DNA from: Micromonospora sp. CB01531
Lineage (GTDB): Bacteria > Actinomycetota > Actinomycetes > Mycobacteriales > Micromonosporaceae
Length of the DNA stretch: 37,146 bases
Direction: 5' to 3'
Assembly: GCF_001905095.1 (NCBI RefSeq)
Contig: NZ_LWLS01000115.1
Location: forward strand, 1 to 37,146
How positions within the stretch are numbered: position 1 is the first letter of the stretch; every line of letters begins with the position of its first letter. The position numbers and the translations under genes are program-made. The notes below the pieces were generated by a model. That model worked only from the letters and a program-made list of their open reading frames with translations, was not told the DNA's origin and made no database searches. Below are positions 31,090 through 37,146 of this stretch, in pieces.

Positions 31090-31646
31090 ACGGACATTGT
31101 GAGGCGTGCTCCGGCGCGAAGCAATCCACGAGGATAGATGGTCACGAGGGGCATCAACGGCCCCGCAGTGGATAAGCAGTCAGCCGGCCGCAAATCACAG
31201 GCGGTATGGGGAGCCCCGCTGCCCCGGCGCGAGGAACGACTGGCGATTCGCGTTAGCCCCGCGTCAACCAATGGGCCCTACCGACCTTGGCCCGTCCGGG
31301 GAGGCTGGTAGCCCTCTCGCCCAAGGCGCGGCGTTAGGGGCAAGCCCTGCGGCGGCCTTCAGACCCGCCTTGGCCCCGGCGCCGCCGGCACGCCTGGGCG
31401 GGCCCCTGCCGGAAGACGGGGCAGAAACAACGCCAACAGGTCAGCCCTGGCTCTTCTGCGGTGGAGAGCTGGGCACCGACGCCAGGAGCGGTCATCGGGC
31501 GGACACGTCCAGCACTCCCATCCCCAGCGGCCAGCTCGGCCCACATGCCCGTGTCCGCCTCATGTCAGAATCCATGGCTTGTAACCTGCAGATACTTGCC
31601 TGCGGCAACGGTGGCGGAACTGCCGGGGACAGGTAGCGTGCCAGCA
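31090..31646. other. intergenic stretch without a recognised gene
   Basis: Only shadow-like Arg/Pro/Ala frames are seen between the membrane protein gene and the HATPase gene. A GC-rich imperfect repeat lies near 31340-31410 (GCCGCCGGCACGCC area). The last bases hold the -10-like TAGCGT at 31634-31639, 7 bases before the HATPase ATG. Confidence 0.45.
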
Positions 31647-32171
31647 ATGAACGACCGGCAGCTCGGCGAGGATGCTCGGGTGAGCGGGCGCAGCGCGGCC
31701 CGGCCGGTCGTGCTGCTGTCGCAGCACTTCACCGCTGAGGCAGTGACCCCGCTGCGGCACCTCCTCGCCGCGCGGGTCACGGCCGCCGGCCTGTCCGGCG
31801 ACAACGGTGATGACTTCGTCCTGGCCGTTCATGAACTGGTGACCAACGCGGTGCGCCATGGCGGCGGGTCAGGACATCTGGATCTTCGGCAGGTGGACGG
31901 CGTTCTGGTGTGTGAGGTCACCGATCACGGCGCGGGCAGTGACGCGTTGCCCGTGGACCTGCCGCCGGTGCACGTGCCGGGCGGCCGGGGGCTCTGGCTT
32001 GCCCATCAGTTGACCGGCGCGCTGATGCTGACCCGAAGACCCGACGGGATCACCGCCACAGTGAGCGTCTGCCTGATCCGTCAGACGGCCGCCGCCGTGG
32101 CGCAGCAGTCCCCTGCCGCCGGGGCGGACGGTATGGTCGACGCGTCCGCGATCGAGGGTGAGCAGGAATGA
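31647..32171 (+). CDS. RsbW-like anti-sigma serine kinase (HATPase_c_2)
   Basis: A 174-residue GHKL ATPase of the RsbW/SpoIIAB type. The N box is FVLAVHELVTNAVRHGGGSG (about residues 58-77), followed by the G1 box VTDHGAGSD (Asp binding adenine) and G2 box VPGGRGLWLAHQLTGAL. These proteins bind alternative sigma factors and phosphorylate a STAS antagonist. ATG 31647 fits a leaderless transcript from TAGCGT (31634-31639) with 7 bases between; a GTG at 31638 is an alternative. The last bases overlap the next start (ATGA), coupling it to the STAS protein. No SigB/SigF-type sigma gene lies in the window, so the partner sigma is elsewhere. The C-terminal tail after ~150 is Ala-rich and not conserved-looking. 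Confidence 0.88.
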   Translation: MNDRQLGEDARVSGRSAARPVVLLSQHFTAEAVTPLRHLLAARVTAAGLSGDNGDDFVLAVHELVTNAVRHGGGSGHLDLRQVDGVLVCEVTDHGAGSDALPVDLPPVHVPGGRGLWLAHQLTGALMLTRRPDGITATVSVCLIRQTAAAVAQQSPAAGADGMVDASAIEGEQE

Positions 32172-32497
32172 GTCCGAAGCTGACCTGGCAGCACCAGATC
32201 CACGCCGAAGGCGAGCGGAAAACGATTGTGCTGTCCGGCGAGATCGACATGAACGGCGCCCCGCGGCTGCAGGACCTCCTGCACGCGGCCGTCGATAACG
32301 CCGACGTTGTTGAGGTTGACGCGGCCGCGGTGACCTTCATCGACTCGAGCGTCATCAGCGCATTGATCACCGCGCGGAACACGGCGGCGACAAACGGACG
32401 GCACCTTTCGCTGGTCAACGCCAGCCCCCAGGTCCACCGGGTTCTCGATGTCACAGGCGTGCTCAACGCCCTAACAGTCAAGTCCGGCCGCCGGTAG
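32168..32497 (+). CDS. STAS-domain anti-anti-sigma factor
   Basis: A 109-residue single STAS domain, RsbV/SpoIIAA type. TIVLSGEIDMNGAPRLQDLL opens the fold and VTFIDSSVISALITARNTA contains the DSS site whose serine is phosphorylated by the partner kinase. RHLSLVNASPQVHRVLDVTG closes it. When dephosphorylated it should bind the RsbW-like kinase encoded immediately upstream and release a sigma factor. The start overlaps the kinase stop by four bases, so the two are made in step. No Shine-Dalgarno beyond GAGCAGGAA near 32158-32166 is needed given coupling. The gene ends the two-gene operon; relics follow. Confidence 0.92.
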   Translation: MSPKLTWQHQIHAEGERKTIVLSGEIDMNGAPRLQDLLHAAVDNADVVEVDAAAVTFIDSSVISALITARNTAATNGRHLSLVNASPQVHRVLDVTGVLNALTVKSGRR

Positions 32498-32641
32498 GCG
32501 GCCCCGGCAAGCGGGACGTGGCACGCCAGTTCCAGCGCGATGACGACCTTGACAATCGGTGCGGGACGGCGGTGGCGATCAGCCCAGGGAGCTGATTCGA
32601 CCGGCGCACACGCCGCCCCGCCCGTAGCCCGTGTCTCCTGG

Positions 32642-32766
32642 ATCATGGGTGGCGGTCAGGGTTCGCGCGTAGCCAGATGAGGATGTCGGCGATCTGCACG
32701 GTGGCTTGGTAACGGCTGGCGAGCTTGTCGTACCTGGTGGCCACGGTGCGGAACTGCTTGCACCGG
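32642..32766 (-). pseudogene. IS5-family transposase C-terminal relic
   Basis: The minus strand reads KQFRTVATRYDKLASRYQAT, then VQIADILIWLRANPDRHP and TGA at 32644-32642. This matches the end of IS5-family DDE transposases (typically f-klKqfRrvATRYDKla--Y-a---la-i-iWLR). Only about 40 residues remain; the DDE core is absent and upstream sequence (32767-32880) is unrelated. The remaining 32498-32641 interval holds no gene. Confidence 0.75.
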
Positions 32767-32960
32767 CGTTGTGGTCACACACCGCTGGCTACACCATCGC
32801 CCAGGATCTGACCGAGCGTAGTTGGCAGGTGTCCGACCGTCACTACAGTTCGGCCCCGGCAAGTCGCATATGAGCCTCCCCGATGACGGCAGCCTACGGC
32901 AACTGCACGCCGGCCAAATGCATGAAGATCGCCAACGTTCCACACTCGGGCCGGGTGCTA

Positions 32961-32966
32961 TACGGT
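32961..32966 (+). promoter_or_regulatory. -10 element of a leaderless small gene
   Basis: TACGGT lies 6 bases before the GTG at 32973 and TTCCAC (32938-32943) lies 17 bases upstream, a plausible housekeeping promoter producing a leaderless mRNA. Confidence 0.5.
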
Positions 32967-32972
32967 CTGTGG

Positions 32973-33191
32973 GTGAGAACCGAGCGTCACTGGTGGAACG
33001 GCGACCGCACTGTGCGAGGGCGCCGCGACGTGTACATCCGCACCGACGGCGAGTCGTGGGAGGTCGAGGCCCGAGCCGGCGGCGGCGCCGGCCGGTCGAA
33101 GATCCACCAGTGCCCGGGCCGGAAGTCGGCGGAGATCCTGGCCGGGGCATGGATGGACGGGCAGGGCCGATGGCAGGTCGTGGCACCCTGA
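32973..33191 (+). CDS. small hypothetical protein (72 aa)
   Basis: A 72-residue protein beginning VRTERHWWNGDRTVRGRRDV, then YIRTDGESWEVEARAGGGAG, and ending WMDGQGRWQVVAP. The pattern of Trp and Arg with alternating strands looks like a small beta-sheet domain, and the residue mix is unlike the shadow frames here, which supports a real gene. An in-frame ATG at 32883 exists, but the GTG fits the TACGGT promoter and a leaderless start. I do not recognise a family. It lies among relics, so it may be an intact passenger of the region. Confidence 0.55.
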   Translation: MRTERHWWNGDRTVRGRRDVYIRTDGESWEVEARAGGGAGRSKIHQCPGRKSAEILAGAWMDGQGRWQVVAP

Positions 33192-33206
33192 TCGGTCGGC
33201 GGTCAC

Positions 33207-33630
33207 CCACGAGGACGCGTGCGCAATGGTCGGCGGCGCGGTGCAGGAACCCCTGCATCCGCGCGGCCAGTTCGTGGCTGTAGGGGGCGTTGCCGGCGAG
33301 GATCACGTCGGCGGCGCCGCCATCGCCATCGCGCAGATCGCCCTCGTTCACCACCACGCTGACCGCGTTGGCCGTGGCGTTCATCGCGGCGGCCGCGAGC
33401 GCGTACGGGTCGATGTCGTTGGCAGTCACCTCGGCGGCGCCCGCCTTGGCCGCGGCGATGGCGATGGCGATGGCAACCAGACCAGAGCCGGACGTCACGT
33501 CGATCACCCACCGGCCGACCACCACCTGCGGATGGTCCAGGGCGTACCGGGCGAGGGCCGGGCCACCGGCCCAGGCGTTCGCCCGGAACGGCGCGAGCCC
33601 CGGCCCTACCCGCGTGTGTAACTGGCCCGC
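33207..33630 (-). pseudogene. class I SAM methyltransferase relic, both ends missing
   Basis: The minus strand from about 33630 reads FRANAWAGGPALARYALDHP, then GRWVIDVTSGSGLVAIAIAI (motif I, the SAM-binding DxxSGSG), AEVTANDIDPYALAAAAMNA (motif II with acidic residue) and ADVILAGNAPYSHELAARMQ, ending near HCARVLVGD. This is the ETFB/nicotinamide-N-methyltransferase-like family of actinomycetes, which starts about 60 residues earlier and ends about 60 later. Motif I carries an extra IAIA duplication. The 5' end stops at the junction with the TnpB fragment and the 3' end runs into the small gene at 32973-33191. It is unlikely to be active. Confidence 0.75.
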
Positions 33631-33654
33631 AACACGATCGCGTCATCGACGCCC

Positions 33655-33904
33655 TACACCCGGCCAGTACATCGCCTACAAAGCCGCCCGGGCCGGGCTG
33701 GCCCTCGTCCACGTCGACCCGGCGTACACCTCGCAGGGCTGCTCCACCTGCGGGCACATCGCCAAAGCCAACCGGCCCAACCAGTCCACCTTCCGATGCA
33801 CGTCGTGCGGCTTCGCTGAGCACGCCGACGTGAACGCAGCCCGCAACATCGCCACCCGCGGTGTCGTGGACTGGGCAGCAGTCAGCCTGCCAAACGCGGC
33901 GTGA
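33655..33904 (+). pseudogene. tnpB: TnpB C-terminal half with zinc ribbon
   Basis: The plus strand reads GQYIAYKAARAGLALVHVDP, then AYTSQGCSTCGHIAKANRPN and FRCTSCGFAEHADVNAARNI before TGA at 33902-33904. This is the C-terminal part of TnpB: two Cys-X2-Cys pairs make the zinc ribbon and HADVNAARNI carries the RuvC-III Asp. Everything before the QYIAYKA segment, including RuvC-I and RuvC-II, is missing. The end hairpin and right end of an IS200/IS605-type element follow directly. The relic at 1418-1990 retains the other half, but the two overlap over the YKA-RA segment with different bases, so they come from different copies. Confidence 0.9.
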
Positions 33905-33937
33905 CCGATACAGCCAGCATCGAGCACGATCTGCAAG

Positions 33938-33990
33938 CTCGGCCCTTCAGGGCTCCTTCAGGGCTCCTTCAGGGCTCCTTCAGGGCCGAG
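33938..33990 (+). repeat. IS200/IS605 right-end hairpin expanded by an 11-bp tandem repeat
   Basis: CTCGGCCCT (33938-33946) and AGGGCCGAG (33982-33990) are perfect inverted arms. The simple form, with TC between the arms, would be a 20-base hairpin at the 3' edge of the tnpB guide-RNA (omega RNA) region. Here the 11-base unit TTCAGGGCTCC is repeated three times (33946-33978) plus a partial copy, adding exactly 33 bases. The element end is likely near GAAGCTGAC (33989-33997). Confidence 0.75.
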
Positions 33991-34000
33991 AAGCTGACTA

Positions 34001-34551
34001 ACAGCATCGGTCCGGCACTGGACAAGTTCGCCGCCGTTGCCCGCGACGCGCCGCTCACCTTCCGCGCCGAGCGCCGCCTCACCCCGCCGCCACCTGCGCC
34101 GACCACCGACTCGTACCTGAGCGATCTGCCCTGGGTCACCGCCGTCAACGGGTGTGGCCCGGTGGAGCTGGACACCAGTAACGGCAAACAGGCCGCCGGG
34201 GATGGCACACCGATCTCCTTCGGCGGCACCGTCCACGCCAAGGGCCTCGGTGTCCACTCGTACTCCGACGTCACCTACCACCTTGGAGGCCGGGTCGCCC
34301 GGTTCACCGCGGTCGTGGGGATCGACGACTTCAGCGCCCGGCAGAGCTCGCGGGGCAACACGATCGCCGAGGTCTGGGCCGACGACCGACTCGTCCACAC
34401 GAGCGGTGTGCTGCGGGCGTCCACCGGACCCGAACCGGTCGACGTCGATGTCCGAGGGGCCCGGCTGCTGCGCCTGATCGTGCGTGCCGCCGACTCCGGC
34501 ACCAGCTACAACCACACATCGTGGGCAGACGCCTTCGTCCGGCTGGGCTGA
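34001..34551 (+). pseudogene. NPCBM carbohydrate-binding module fragment
   Basis: From ~34001 the frame gives a short Pro-rich linker (RRLTPPPPAPTT) and then a full NPCBM domain: SYLSDLPWVTAVNGCGPVEL, HAKGLGVHSYSDVTYHLGGR, FTAVVGIDDFSA and AEVWADDRLVHTSG, ending YNHTSWADAFVRLG before TGA. NPCBM modules bind sugars and usually sit at the C-terminus of secreted glycoside hydrolases such as alpha-galactosidases. No signal peptide or catalytic domain precedes it; the frame is open back to 33901, but that part is the IS end. It therefore looks like the tail of an enzyme gene cut off by the inserted element. The module itself is intact. Confidence 0.75.
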
Positions 34552-34659
34552 CCGGCCACCTTCGCGAGCCCGCCCTTGCGCCAGACCGACGTCGACGCCG
34601 GCCTGCTGCCAGCGTCGACGTCGGTCGCCCGCGTCGGGACATCCAAGGACCGGAGAACC

Positions 34660-34866
34660 GAATGCCGGCGGCTGCACGTCGGGCAGCTCGCTCCTGCGCC
34701 CCGGCTCCTACTCCTACTGGTACCGTGTCGCAGCCCGCTCCGGCGATACCCCCGACTCCGCAGCGTCGAACGGGGATGGCCGGCACGTTTCGGGAGCCAG
34801 CCCTTGGGTGCAGCGGATCGGATTCACGGCCGCGGGCGCGCCACGCGTCCCAGCCGGGGATCCCTG
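34660..34866 (+). pseudogene. possible secreted-protein remnant
   Basis: One plus-strand frame reads GGCTSGSSLLRPGSYSYWYR, then VAARSGDTPDSAASNGDGRH, resembling loop and strand segments of secreted beta-rich domains in which PGSYSYWYRVAA precedes an AASN turn. There is no start codon, and the text degrades to VQRIGFTAAGAPRVPAGDP before TAG at 34868-34870. The family is not identified. The rest of 34552-34866 has only shadow frames. Confidence 0.25.
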
Positions 34867-35292
34867 TTAGTAGTAGTTGTCGATCGGCTGGCGCGCCTCG
34901 TCGAACAGCGCCGGCCCCTCGTACCGCACCGGGGGCAGCGGCGGGGTGGCCGGCTTGACCTCCTCGAACTGTTCGGCCGAAAGGGCGTACACCACTCGGC
35001 CGAGTCCGGACCGGTTGATCGCGGTCGCGCACATCGGGCAGGGCTGGCAACTGGTGAACATCGTGGTGGCGGCCGCCACCTCAGGGGCGAGTTCTCGAGC
35101 GGCCCAGCGGGCCAGCTTCAGTTCCGGGTGGGCGGTGATGTCCGAGTCGGAGACCACGGTGTTGTGATCCTCGATCAGAACGGTGCCGTCCGCACCGACC
35201 AGCAACGAGCCGAACGGCCGTTCGCCGGACGCCCCGGCCCTGCTGGCGAGTTCCACGGCACGGCGGAGGAACTTCTCATCGTCGGGGGTCAT
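34867..35292 (-). CDS. nucleoside/guanine deaminase (CDA fold)
   Basis: A 141-residue zinc-dependent deaminase of the cytidine deaminase-like fold, closest in layout to guanine deaminase and TadA/CodA-like proteins. The zinc site is formed by HPE in DITAHPELKLARWAAR (family H-x-E, where Glu shuttles protons) and PCPMC in SCQPCPMCATAINR. FLRRAVELASRAGASGERPF and GSLLVGADGTVLIEDHNTVV form the first helix and strands. The substrate could be guanine, cytosine or a related base. ATG 35292 overlaps the stop of the LLM oxidoreductase gene (ATGA), so it is translated from the same message, suggesting a shared nucleobase or heterocycle catabolic role (inference). Confidence 0.88.
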   Translation of the reverse strand: MTPDDEKFLRRAVELASRAGASGERPFGSLLVGADGTVLIEDHNTVVSDSDITAHPELKLARWAARELAPEVAAATTMFTSCQPCPMCATAINRSGLGRVVYALSAEQFEEVKPATPPLPPVRYEGPALFDEARQPIDNYY

Positions 35293-36140
35293 CGGTTCTC
35301 CTGAGATTTGTGGTGCGCAGCCACGGCGGCAAGTGTGCGCCAGGCGCGTTCGGGCTGGCGGATCTCGGTCAGGTCGCCGTTGAACGGGTCGAGCACCACC
35401 GTCTGCGCGCCGAGCAGACGAATCTGGTCGAGGTCGGCGATGATCTGGTCGATCGTGCCGACACCGGCGAGCCGGTCCGGGGCGGTGACCGGTTCATGGG
35501 TCTCCCCGATGTTGATGCGCGGCATCAACGCGGGCACCGGACGGCCCAGTTCGTCGGCGGTGGCCTTCAGCCGCCCGGCTGCGTCCGCCAGCCATCCGGG
35601 CGTGATCCGCAACGGGTGCCAGGCGTCACCGAGCAGCGTTGCCCGACGCATGCCGGCGTCGCTGTTGCCGCCGACCCAGATCGGGATCGCCGCCGTGTCG
35701 TAGTCGTCGGTGTTGCGCCAGGCGTCGCGCATGGCCTGCAGGTACTCGTCGGTCAGCGCGCCGCGCCGCCGGAACGGCACGCCAAGCGCCTCGAACTCCT
35801 GCCGGGCCCAGCCGACGCCGACGCCGAGGACGAGCCGGCCGCCGCTGAGCCGGTTGAGGTTCGCCGCCATCCGGGCGGTGAGCAGCGGGTGCCGGTACGG
35901 GACGATGAGCACCGTGGTGCCCAGCCGGACCCGGCGGGTCACCCCGGCCAGCCAGGACAGTGTGGTGAACGGCTCGTAGAACGGCGCTGGATACTTCTCG
36001 GCCACGTCCGGGGTCACCGCGATGTGATCGGAGACCATCAGGAGGTCGAAGCCGAGGCCCTCGACCGTCTGCGCCCACCGTCGCAGGACATCCGGGTCGG
36101 TACCCGGGGCGAAGTTCGGTACGTTCACACCAATTTGCAC
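35289..36140 (-). CDS. LLM-class F420-dependent oxidoreductase
   Basis: A 283-residue luciferase-like TIM barrel protein, in the class that uses coenzyme F420 in actinomycetes. Starting with VQIGVNVPNFAPGTDPDVLR, it has GFDLLMVSDHIAVTPDVAEK, TTLSWLAGVTRRVRLGTTVL (the strand with a conserved hydrophobic bulge), RLVLGVGVGWARQEFEALGV and IPIWVGGNSDAGMRRATLLG. The substrate is not predictable. The GTG at 36140 is chosen over one at 36149 because TAGCGT (36153-36148) lies 7 bases upstream with TTCACA (36177-36172) 18 bases further, making a leaderless mRNA, and because homologues begin at this residue. It is followed by the deaminase (4-base overlap) and is divergent from an Lrp-type regulator. 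Confidence 0.9.
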   Translation of the reverse strand: MQIGVNVPNFAPGTDPDVLRRWAQTVEGLGFDLLMVSDHIAVTPDVAEKYPAPFYEPFTTLSWLAGVTRRVRLGTTVLIVPYRHPLLTARMAANLNRLSGGRLVLGVGVGWARQEFEALGVPFRRRGALTDEYLQAMRDAWRNTDDYDTAAIPIWVGGNSDAGMRRATLLGDAWHPLRITPGWLADAAGRLKATADELGRPVPALMPRINIGETHEPVTAPDRLAGVGTIDQIIADLDQIRLLGAQTVVLDPFNGDLTEIRQPERAWRTLAAVAAHHKSQENR

Positions 36141-36147
36141 GTGTCCC

Positions 36148-36177
36148 ACGCTAGTCACCGCCGGTCCCGGCTGTGAA
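36148..36177 (-). promoter_or_regulatory. promoter of the LLM-deaminase operon
   Basis: On the minus strand TTCACA (36177-36172) and TAGCGT (36153-36148) are 18 bases apart, and GTG 36140 begins 7 bases after the -10 element. The predicted message has no leader. Confidence 0.55.
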
Positions 36178-36206
36178 CACCGCGTTCCCGGCCTTTGCTG
36201 GTCATT

Positions 36207-36228
36207 GGCGTGAATTCGCCGGTAGATT
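36207..36228 (+). promoter_or_regulatory. lrp promoter with overlapping half-palindrome
   Basis: TAGATT (36223-36228) is a -10 element 6 bases before the lrp ATG, so this mRNA is also leaderless. GGCGTGAATTCGCC at 36207-36220 is a near-palindrome that overlaps the spacer, a reasonable Lrp autoregulation site shared with the divergent operon. Confidence 0.5.
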
Positions 36229-36234
36229 GGCCCA

Positions 36235-36702
36235 ATGGCCGAGAATCTTGACGCCGTCGATTGGTCCATCCTGACCGAGTTGCAGGGCGACGGCCGCCTG
36301 CCCATCACTGAGCTCAGCCGCCGGGTCAAGCTGAGCGCGTCGGCCACCAGCGAACGGGTGAAGCGGCTGGAGGCGATCGGCGTGATCAGCGGCTACCGCG
36401 CCGAGGTCGACCTACCCAAGGCGGGCTTCGCCGTGCTCGCGGTGGTCCGGCTGAAGTATCCCGGCAGCCGGCACGAACCGCTGCGCCAGCTGCTGGAGCG
36501 GCGGTCGGAGATCCTGGAGTGCCTGCGCACCACGGGAGATGACTGCTATGTGCTGAAGGTTGCCGCCACGTCGATGGCACATCTCGAACAGGTCGTCAAC
36601 GAACTCGCCAGCTTCGGCAGCACCACCACCAACGTGGTCTACAGCGCCACCCTGCCCTATCGCGGCCCGCGCCCAACGCCTCCTGAGGGTGTGCAGGCTT
36701 GA
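36235..36702 (+). CDS. Lrp/AsnC family transcription regulator
   Basis: A 155-residue feast/famine regulator. The N-terminal winged HTH is typical: DAVDWSILTELQGDGRLPIT, then ELSRRVKLSASATSERVKRL and EAIGVISGYRAEVD. The C-terminal RAM (alpha-beta) domain runs about 65-140 with FAVLAVVRLKYPGSRHEPLR and CLRTTGDDCYVLKVAATSMA, the G-D-Y segment that binds small effectors such as amino acids at dimer interfaces. It is divergent from the LLM-deaminase operon with 94 bases between starts, which contain both leaderless promoters, so it very likely controls that operon. A hairpin lies 10-46 bases after its stop. Confidence 0.93.
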   Translation: MAENLDAVDWSILTELQGDGRLPITELSRRVKLSASATSERVKRLEAIGVISGYRAEVDLPKAGFAVLAVVRLKYPGSRHEPLRQLLERRSEILECLRTTGDDCYVLKVAATSMAHLEQVVNELASFGSTTTNVVYSATLPYRGPRPTPPEGVQA

Positions 36703-36711
36703 CGCGCAGAA

Positions 36712-36748
36712 GCCCGATCGATAAAGGCCTCTACCGATCAATGGGGCG
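36712..36748 (+). terminator. imperfect hairpin after lrp
   Basis: ATCGATA (36718-36724 area) and TACCGAT can pair with one mismatch around AGGCCT, with GCCC and GGGC at the outer edges. It lies 10 bases beyond the lrp stop. The stem is imperfect, so the assignment is tentative. The rest up to 36810 holds no gene. Confidence 0.35.
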
Positions 36749-36810
36749 AAAATGCGCAGAAAAACGTTGTTCAACGGTGCTGCGGCGATGGCGGCCTGCC
36801 GAGCGGGAAG

Positions 36811-37146
36811 CTAGTGTTTTGCGCCGGAAATTCGCCTACAAAATCGGGCAAGTGAATCGAGGATCTCTTCGGCGGTCTTGGTCCAGACGAACGGGTGTGG
36901 ATTGCTGTTCCAGTCGGTGATCCACGTCCGGATGTCGGCCTTGAGGCTTTGGACGCTCTTGTGGGCGCCGCGGCGGATCTTCTGTTCGGTGAGGTAGCCG
37001 AACCAGCGTTCGACCTGGTTGATCCATGAGGATCCGGTCGGGGTGAAGTGCATGTGAAACCGTGGGTGCCGGGCGAGCCAGGCGCGGATGGCCGGAGTCT
37101 TGTGGGTCCCGTAGATGCCGACTCGAAAATCGGTGAGTGAGTGGGC
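36811..37146 (-). pseudogene. IS630-family transposase, 3' part, cut by the window edge
   Basis: The minus strand, open to the window end, encodes the C-terminal part of an IS630 DDE transposase: YGTHKTPAIRAWLARHPRFH, then MHFTPTGSSWINQVERWFGY (third acidic residue in NQVERWF), LTEQKIRRGAHKSVQSLKAD and ILDSLARFCRRISGAKH before TAG at 36813-36811. Just before YGTHKTP the family has V-DNYGTHK, with the second catalytic Asp; here it reads FRVGIYGTHK, so the Asp is replaced. The 5' part lies outside the window. With this change the copy is probably inactive, though the edge prevents a full check. Intact copies elsewhere in the genome are likely. Confidence 0.8.

Noticed and set aside
33946..33987. 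Possible CRISPR-like short repeat array
   Set aside because: The 11-bp units are directly adjacent with no spacers and lie inside an IS-end hairpin; this is tandem slippage.
1..37146. tRNA, rRNA, riboswitch, or secondary-metabolite synthase genes
   Set aside because: Looked for and not seen; no cloverleaf, ribosomal segment, PKS or NRPS motif was recognised by eye.

Overview
The window is high-GC DNA from a filamentous actinomycete, most likely Micromonosporaceae. The reasons are strong G/C third positions, GTG starts, several leaderless genes, DUF5996, DUF4259, DUF4331 and F420-type LLM proteins, Tat-exported DyP peroxidase, LAL-type LuxR regulators and SigC-like ECF sigma factors. Genus is an inference. 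I see no rRNA, tRNA or CRISPR array.

Layout. (1) 0.2-2.2 kb: a DUF5996 gene, then a collapsed IS200/IS605 element in which the remains of tnpA and tnpB are fused back to back. (2) 2.3-6.7 kb: a large ATPase-LuxR regulator followed by two related alpha/beta hydrolases, one cytosolic and one secreted, closed by a strong hairpin. (3) 6.8-9.3 kb: a nested palindrome, then a secreted three-part protein (BspA-type leucine-rich repeats, sugar-isomerase-like TIM barrel, FIMAH domain) with a LacI-type operator in its leader. (4) 9.3-15.4 kb: DUF4331, two epoxide-hydrolase-type enzymes and DUF4259, mixed with relics of a subtilisin-like protease, a serine recombinase, a zinc-ribbon protein and a tyrosine integrase.

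(5) 15.5-28.1 kb is the core of the window, an envelope copper-handling island: ycnI; an ECF sigma factor and its zinc-finger membrane anti-sigma; an operon pcuAC-DyP-copC-copD/ctaG; a PepSY membrane protein; a CopC fusion to a second metal-binding module; and a second ECF sigma factor. By eye I find the same bipartite promoter, GGAACY-N16-CGACYM, in front of four of these units (ycnI, the anti-sigma gene, the pcuAC operon and the PepSY gene). This ties the cluster to one of the local ECF sigma factors and is the best candidate here for an undescribed regulatory system. Together the products would bind, pass on and import copper in the envelope, probably for cuproenzymes such as cytochrome oxidase, and oxidise substrates through DyP.

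(6) 28.3-32.5 kb: small secreted and membrane proteins of unknown function and an RsbW-like kinase/STAS antagonist pair. (7) 32.5-34.9 kb: a graveyard of broken genes (IS5 transposase, methyltransferase, the C-terminal half of a TnpB with its end hairpin expanded by an 11-bp tandem repeat, an NPCBM module). (8) 34.9-37.1 kb: an LLM oxidoreductase/deaminase operon divergent from an Lrp/AsnC regulator, then an IS630 transposase running off the end. All calls come from reading the sequence; no database search was run.
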